Source: Prochilodus magdalenae
Lineage: Eukaryota > Chordata > Actinopteri > Characiformes > Prochilodontidae
Direction of reading: 5' to 3'
NCBI GenBank assembly: GCA_024036415.1
Contig: JAMWET010005499.1
Coordinates: 62,001-126,000, forward strand
DNA: 64,000 bases
Shown here in pieces: positions 60,342 through 64,000 of the stretch (position 1 is its first letter; the number at the start of each line of letters is the position of its first letter). Made by a program: the position numbers and the translations under genes. The notes beneath the pieces were generated by a model. The model searched no databases, was not told the origin of the DNA, and worked only from the letters and a program-made list of their open reading frames with translations.

Positions 60342-60795
60342 ATGTTGACTGAGAATATTCCACCAGCCAAAACTATCCAGCCAACAGTGTGAGCACTGAC
60401 GAAGGACTAGAGGATGACCAACACAATCTCTGACTTTACATCTACAAGGCGGACCAACAAGGTAGGAGTGTCTAATAGCGTGGACAGTGAGTAGACACAC
60501 TGTTTAAGCACTCCAGCAGCACCGCTGTGTCTGATTCACTCACACCAGCACAGCACACACTAACACATCACCACCACAGTAGTGTCAGTGCAGTGCTGAG
60601 AATTATCCACCACCCACATAATACCTGCTCTATGGTGGTGCTGTGTAGGTCCTGACCATAGAAGAACAGGGTTAAATGAGATTAACAAAGTCAGCAGCAA
60701 ATCAGTCTGTAAATGTAGATCTATAAAGTACAGATATATGGTAAATGGAGCTGATAAAATGGGCAATGGGTGTAGACACGAGGAGGTGTAACCAA
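60342..60795. mobile_element. Palindromic repeat family H, long copy
   Basis: It contains 'actgagaatattccaccagc', 'ctttacatctacaaggcgga', 'aggtaggagtgtctaatagc', 'ccagcacagcacacactaac', 'ataatacctgctctatggtg', 'gaagaacagggttaaatgag' and the end 'gagctgataaaatgggcaat'. It is oriented opposite to the 17.6-kb copy. Confidence 0.75.
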
Positions 60796-61771
60796 TGGCC
60801 TGAGGGTGTATTACTAAAGAAGTGTTCCATAATTATAGGACAAGATGTGGAAACAAGGAATACCTCTCAACTACTCGAGGCCATCAGTTAGTATGCCTTA
60901 TTTGCATAATAATCGTCACTCATTAATTGATAGCAGCGTTAGTCTCTTTAACCAAACATCTTTTAAAACTAACCAGGGAGCTACACAATACTAACTGTAC
61001 ACAGTACTCCACATTAACTGGTTCAACACATCCACCTGAAGGCAGAAATTGTGAACAGCTCGCCTGTTAAATTCAACCTACCAAACACTTTGGTGTTGCA
61101 ATACGGAGGAAGTAAGAGTCCTTTCCTGCCTCAAGATGGTGTATATAAACCACACCTGTGCACCATTTCTGTATCATTATTGTGATTCAGAAATCTCATC
61201 CACCCAACTCTACAGGAACGATGCAGCTATTGTCCTGAAGGAGACATTTCGGAAAGCCTGCTGGACAAGGTGAGGTATAAGCAGCTTGTCGGTCATCAGT
61301 CCTGTGGTGATTTAAGACAGGCCAATAGGAGCCTTGGGAAGAGACAGCCTTGTCAGTGACGGACTCACTTACAGGCTTGGTGACCCTGTCCTCGCAACCC
61401 TACAGATCTAAAGATGTAGTGACACAGAAAGCTCACAGATAATTAAATATTGATTTTTGTTCTCCACTCCTACATAAAATTGTCCTGAGCCTCCCAGTAG
61501 TAATTCTCATTTTAGGGAGAAAAGGGGGAAAGAGGAAAAAAAGTGTGAATTGCCCGGTCAGCCACTATTTTATGTACAGGTGGGACATCTGTGTTGAGGC
61601 GTGGTTTAATGGCAGGGTGAGATCTGACAGTGATCCGTCTGGAGCTTTTCCTTCCTGGATGCTGGTGCTGGGAGCTATTTCATTGGCAACGATGCCAAGA
61701 CGCGTTGTTTGCTACTCACGGAATTGGCAGGCTCTGTGCAGTTCAGCTTGTGTATTCAAGGAATACATATA
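60796..61771. other. Unique DNA
   Basis: No gene or certain repeat. 'agtcctttcctgcctcaaga' near 61116 faintly resembles Tc1 family A. Confidence 0.35.
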
Positions 61772-61935
61772 CAGTACCAGTCAAAGGTTTAGATGCGGCT
61801 ACTCATAGAAGGATGTTTTTAGCTTAATGTTTTGCTTTAGAAACAAAGTGAAGACATCAAACTATAAAACGGCACACGTGGAATTATGCAGTCCACCTTT
61901 AAAACTTCTGAAATGTAACGTTAGGATAAAACAGC
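61772..61935. mobile_element. Tc1-type terminal fragment
   Basis: It begins 'tacagtaccagtcaaaggtt' followed by a segment like 'catcaaactataaaacggca', the outer 150 bp of a widely known fish Tc1 end. No coding portion follows. Confidence 0.65.
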
Positions 61936-62024
61936 TTTCTTAACTTGCGGAGGTTGATGTACACTCATTATTTCAAAAAAGCTGCATATTTCCCAGAAGG
62001 AAATGTCGGATTGCAGTGCTATTG

Positions 62025-62590
62025 TAGAAAAAATGATTGGGCCTGATATGGGCAATTTTGAGCTACACATACAGAAATAGTGTCTCTCAGTTCGACACTG
62101 GGCCACCATGCCTGCTAACACAACATGCCATCTTAGCATGGAGTTGTAGAGGTTCCTAATGGTGTCCTGTGACAATCCATCAGATGCAGCTTAAATATTC
62201 TCCCACAGTTCTTGCAGATTTTGTGGTAGGGTTGAAGATGGAGTGACACCAGGCCTTCTGGATGTGTGACATGTGAAAACAAACTGATAATCTTGACCCT
62301 GACTACTTCCTGACCTTGTGCTTCCATACACCGGTTCATTGGTCGTCTCCACCAAGACAAAAGCAGGACCCCAGCAGTCTTGCAGTCTTTGTCGATGTTG
62401 ACATAGTGTTATGGGGAGTTGTTATATCGGTCTGCGTACATGTAGTCCTGCAATGCGTCACTTTTGTTAAACGTAAATCATTTGTACGTCTACCGATGTC
62501 AAATCTGCACACATGTTTCATTCCTGACGCTTGATTCTTACTGGGTGCAGCTACAGGAAGCATTATTGTGTCTTTCTGATGGATAATATA
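62025..62590 (-). mobile_element. Tc1 family F relic with readable transposase C-terminus
   Basis: On the minus strand, 62179-62138 encodes GLSQDTIRNLYNSM, equivalent to the IPxDxIxxLxxSMPRR helix at the end of Tc1 transposases. It is preceded by ...LPQNLQELWENI-like sequence (62260-62200). Upstream, the leader portion near the right end retains 'catgtttcattcct'. The core with the catalytic residues is deleted and the terminal repeats are eroded. Confidence 0.75.
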
Positions 62591-63399
62591 CAGTCTAACA
62601 TCATTGCCCCACACAGGGTAATGTTCACAGGGTTATGGCCATTGAAAGCCAAGGACTGTGTGTGCTGATGATCTCAACAATTTTCTCATTAACTCATTAA
62701 CAGTCAACCCGAAATTAAAAGGCGCCTATGTTGACCTTGTTAGTTCATGTTCCTGTCATTTTAAGCTCAATACATATCATTCAAAATACACCAGCCTTGT
62801 TTTCCTTGTAAACGTTGCTTGAAGTGCTGTGACTTTTGCCACCTCTAAACGCAATCTGACGTTTGGATGTGACACCATGTTACAGCAGCAGAGAAACAAT
62901 TATACTAATCAATAAGATCTTAGCGTGTTTCCCTCCCCCCCACCACCAAATGAGAACACCAGTCATCTCCGCCGTCCTTGATTGCGCATATACCCAACTC
63001 CAGTTGGATATCCTGCTGCAGACGTCCTCTTCTTCTCATCACTTGATTATCTCTTATTTTCACCACTAAGTTTGGATCAGTGGTAAAACAATCACTTATC
63101 AGTTACTTCAGGTTTGTTTAGACTGGCACCTCATGTTATCACCAAAGAGGTTCAGATGGCAGTGTTTGCACCGTTTTCTTGTTTTTTCTCAAGCTGCAAT
63201 GTTGCGAGCTGGATCAGTAGAGCGACACCGTCCATCTCTTGCTCACACGTTAGGTAGTTACACTAGCACACAGATTTATTTAATTGCTAACCCAAACAAT
63301 ACTGAGAAGCTTTTATTTTGTATCTTTGGCTTTTCTCCAAAACAGATGGATTTGGTCGACACACTATTCATGATGCAGTGAAATCTTTAGGATTTTCCC
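62591..63399. other. Unique DNA
   Basis: No gene or repeat recognised. Confidence 0.4.
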
Positions 63400-63785
63400 A
63401 CCTAAGCAGGTTATCAATAAATTAGTTACCTTGCATGTTTAAGGTGGTAGTAACATCGGGACCCCTCAGATGGCGCGGCATGAGGATGGTGGAGCTATAA
63501 AATACCTGTGGGGTATGAGTAATGGGACTGAGAAGAGGTGGTAAAGTGTCTTAAATGTCTCGTTCCATGTCTGGAAAACGAGTCTCAAAGCAGATGTTGA
63601 TGATTTGGTTTAAAGGAGTGACTACATTTAGATGTGCCAAAGACCAAAGTGTGAAGGAAGTAGCCGAATTTGCAGATGTATAGAAGCGTATGCTGATATG
63701 GGTCTACCAGCTGTGGCTAAAATCCCAGTCTACAGGAAATTCAACTCCTAATTGTACCAGGGAAGGTATCCACCAAACTCTGATG
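63400..63785 (+). mobile_element. Tc1 family G, 5' portion
   Basis: It aligns with the reverse complement of 2375-2020: 'gtttaaggtggtagtaa', 'gagaagaggtggta', 'gtagccgaatttgcagatgt' (VAEFADV, the HTH recognition helix) and 'atcccagtctacaggaaatt'. At about 63780 the similarity changes abruptly to family F. Confidence 0.7.
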
Positions 63786-64000
63786 TGGTGGGTAGGTTTG
63801 ACATTGTGAGACGTGCAAATGATTCAAGTTTCACGGCCGATTCCAATTTTATGCTCAGTTGCGCATGTGACGTAAGCAAGGATGGCTCTTATCTCTGCAC
63901 CTGACTGACCCAAGAGCCACGATTGCGGACATTCAGCGAGCACTGAAGCCATCCATGAGTCATCCTGTTAGTGCCAGAACCAGATGGCTGCACGTTGAAG
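63786..64000 (+). mobile_element. Tc1 family F, 5' portion running off the window
   Basis: It joins family F at 'gtgggtaggtttgacattgt' without the terminal repeat. It continues to an open frame of 31 codons from 63907 to the edge that reads DPRATIADIQRAL and HPVSARTRWLHVE. This is the best-kept example of the family's first HTH domain (compare TIADIxxxL...VSxRTVxRxL). The rest lies outside the window. Confidence 0.75.

Overview
The window is 64 kb of A+T-rich animal nuclear DNA and almost certainly comes from a teleost fish. The evidence is the set of repeats: three kinds of tRNA-derived SINE (one DANA/Mermaid-like, one with the 'gctctggataagagcgtc' tail, one with a 'gtcgctggttc' box B), many decayed Tc1/mariner transposons, and a palindromic repeat that I remember from otophysan fishes (characins, catfishes). 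Placement in Otophysi, perhaps a characiform, is inference from remembered repeat families. No bacterial, phage, organellar or CRISPR signal is present.

I could not support a single intact protein-coding gene, tRNA, rRNA or other functional RNA gene. Open frames longer than about 150 codons are rare. One of them (9433-9930, minus) is a broken Tc1 transposase, and the others have no recognisable domain. The window reads as intergenic or intronic DNA made of transposon relics separated by unique sequence.

Layout. 1-6 kb: Tc1 relics, and a LINE ORF2 tail split by a SINE. 6-9 kb: unique, A+T-rich, with a better-balanced block at 8.15-8.78 kb. 9.2-10.3 kb: a Tc1 element with a readable transposase core. 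10.3-17.2 kb: unique sequence with two SINEs and a strong G-quadruplex motif. 17.2-22.3 kb: dense Tc1 and palindromic-repeat relics, including one element inserted in another. 22.5-23.5 kb: G+C-richer, unique, candidate regulatory block with a perfect CRE. 23.9-28.4 kb: MITEs, a DANA-like SINE and two abutting Tc1 relics. 28.4-38 kb: unique DNA with a duplicated unclassified repeat and more Tc1 relics. 38-51.5 kb: further relics and an unclassified repeat present in four pieces. 51.6-57 kb: a SINE, a 129-bp CT microsatellite and several regulatory-looking blocks. 57.8-64 kb: a full-length SINE, a palindromic repeat and more Tc1 fragments up to the edge.

I use working labels for repeat families here: Tc1 families A, C, D, E, F, G and P; MITE families M and K; palindromic family H; unclassified families R and Q. 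Family membership comes from reading shared segments within this window and from remembered teleost consensus patterns, not from a database search. The elements do not cooperate as a system. The biology is the history of insertions, internal deletions and target-site duplications, plus possible long-range regulatory elements in the unique blocks.
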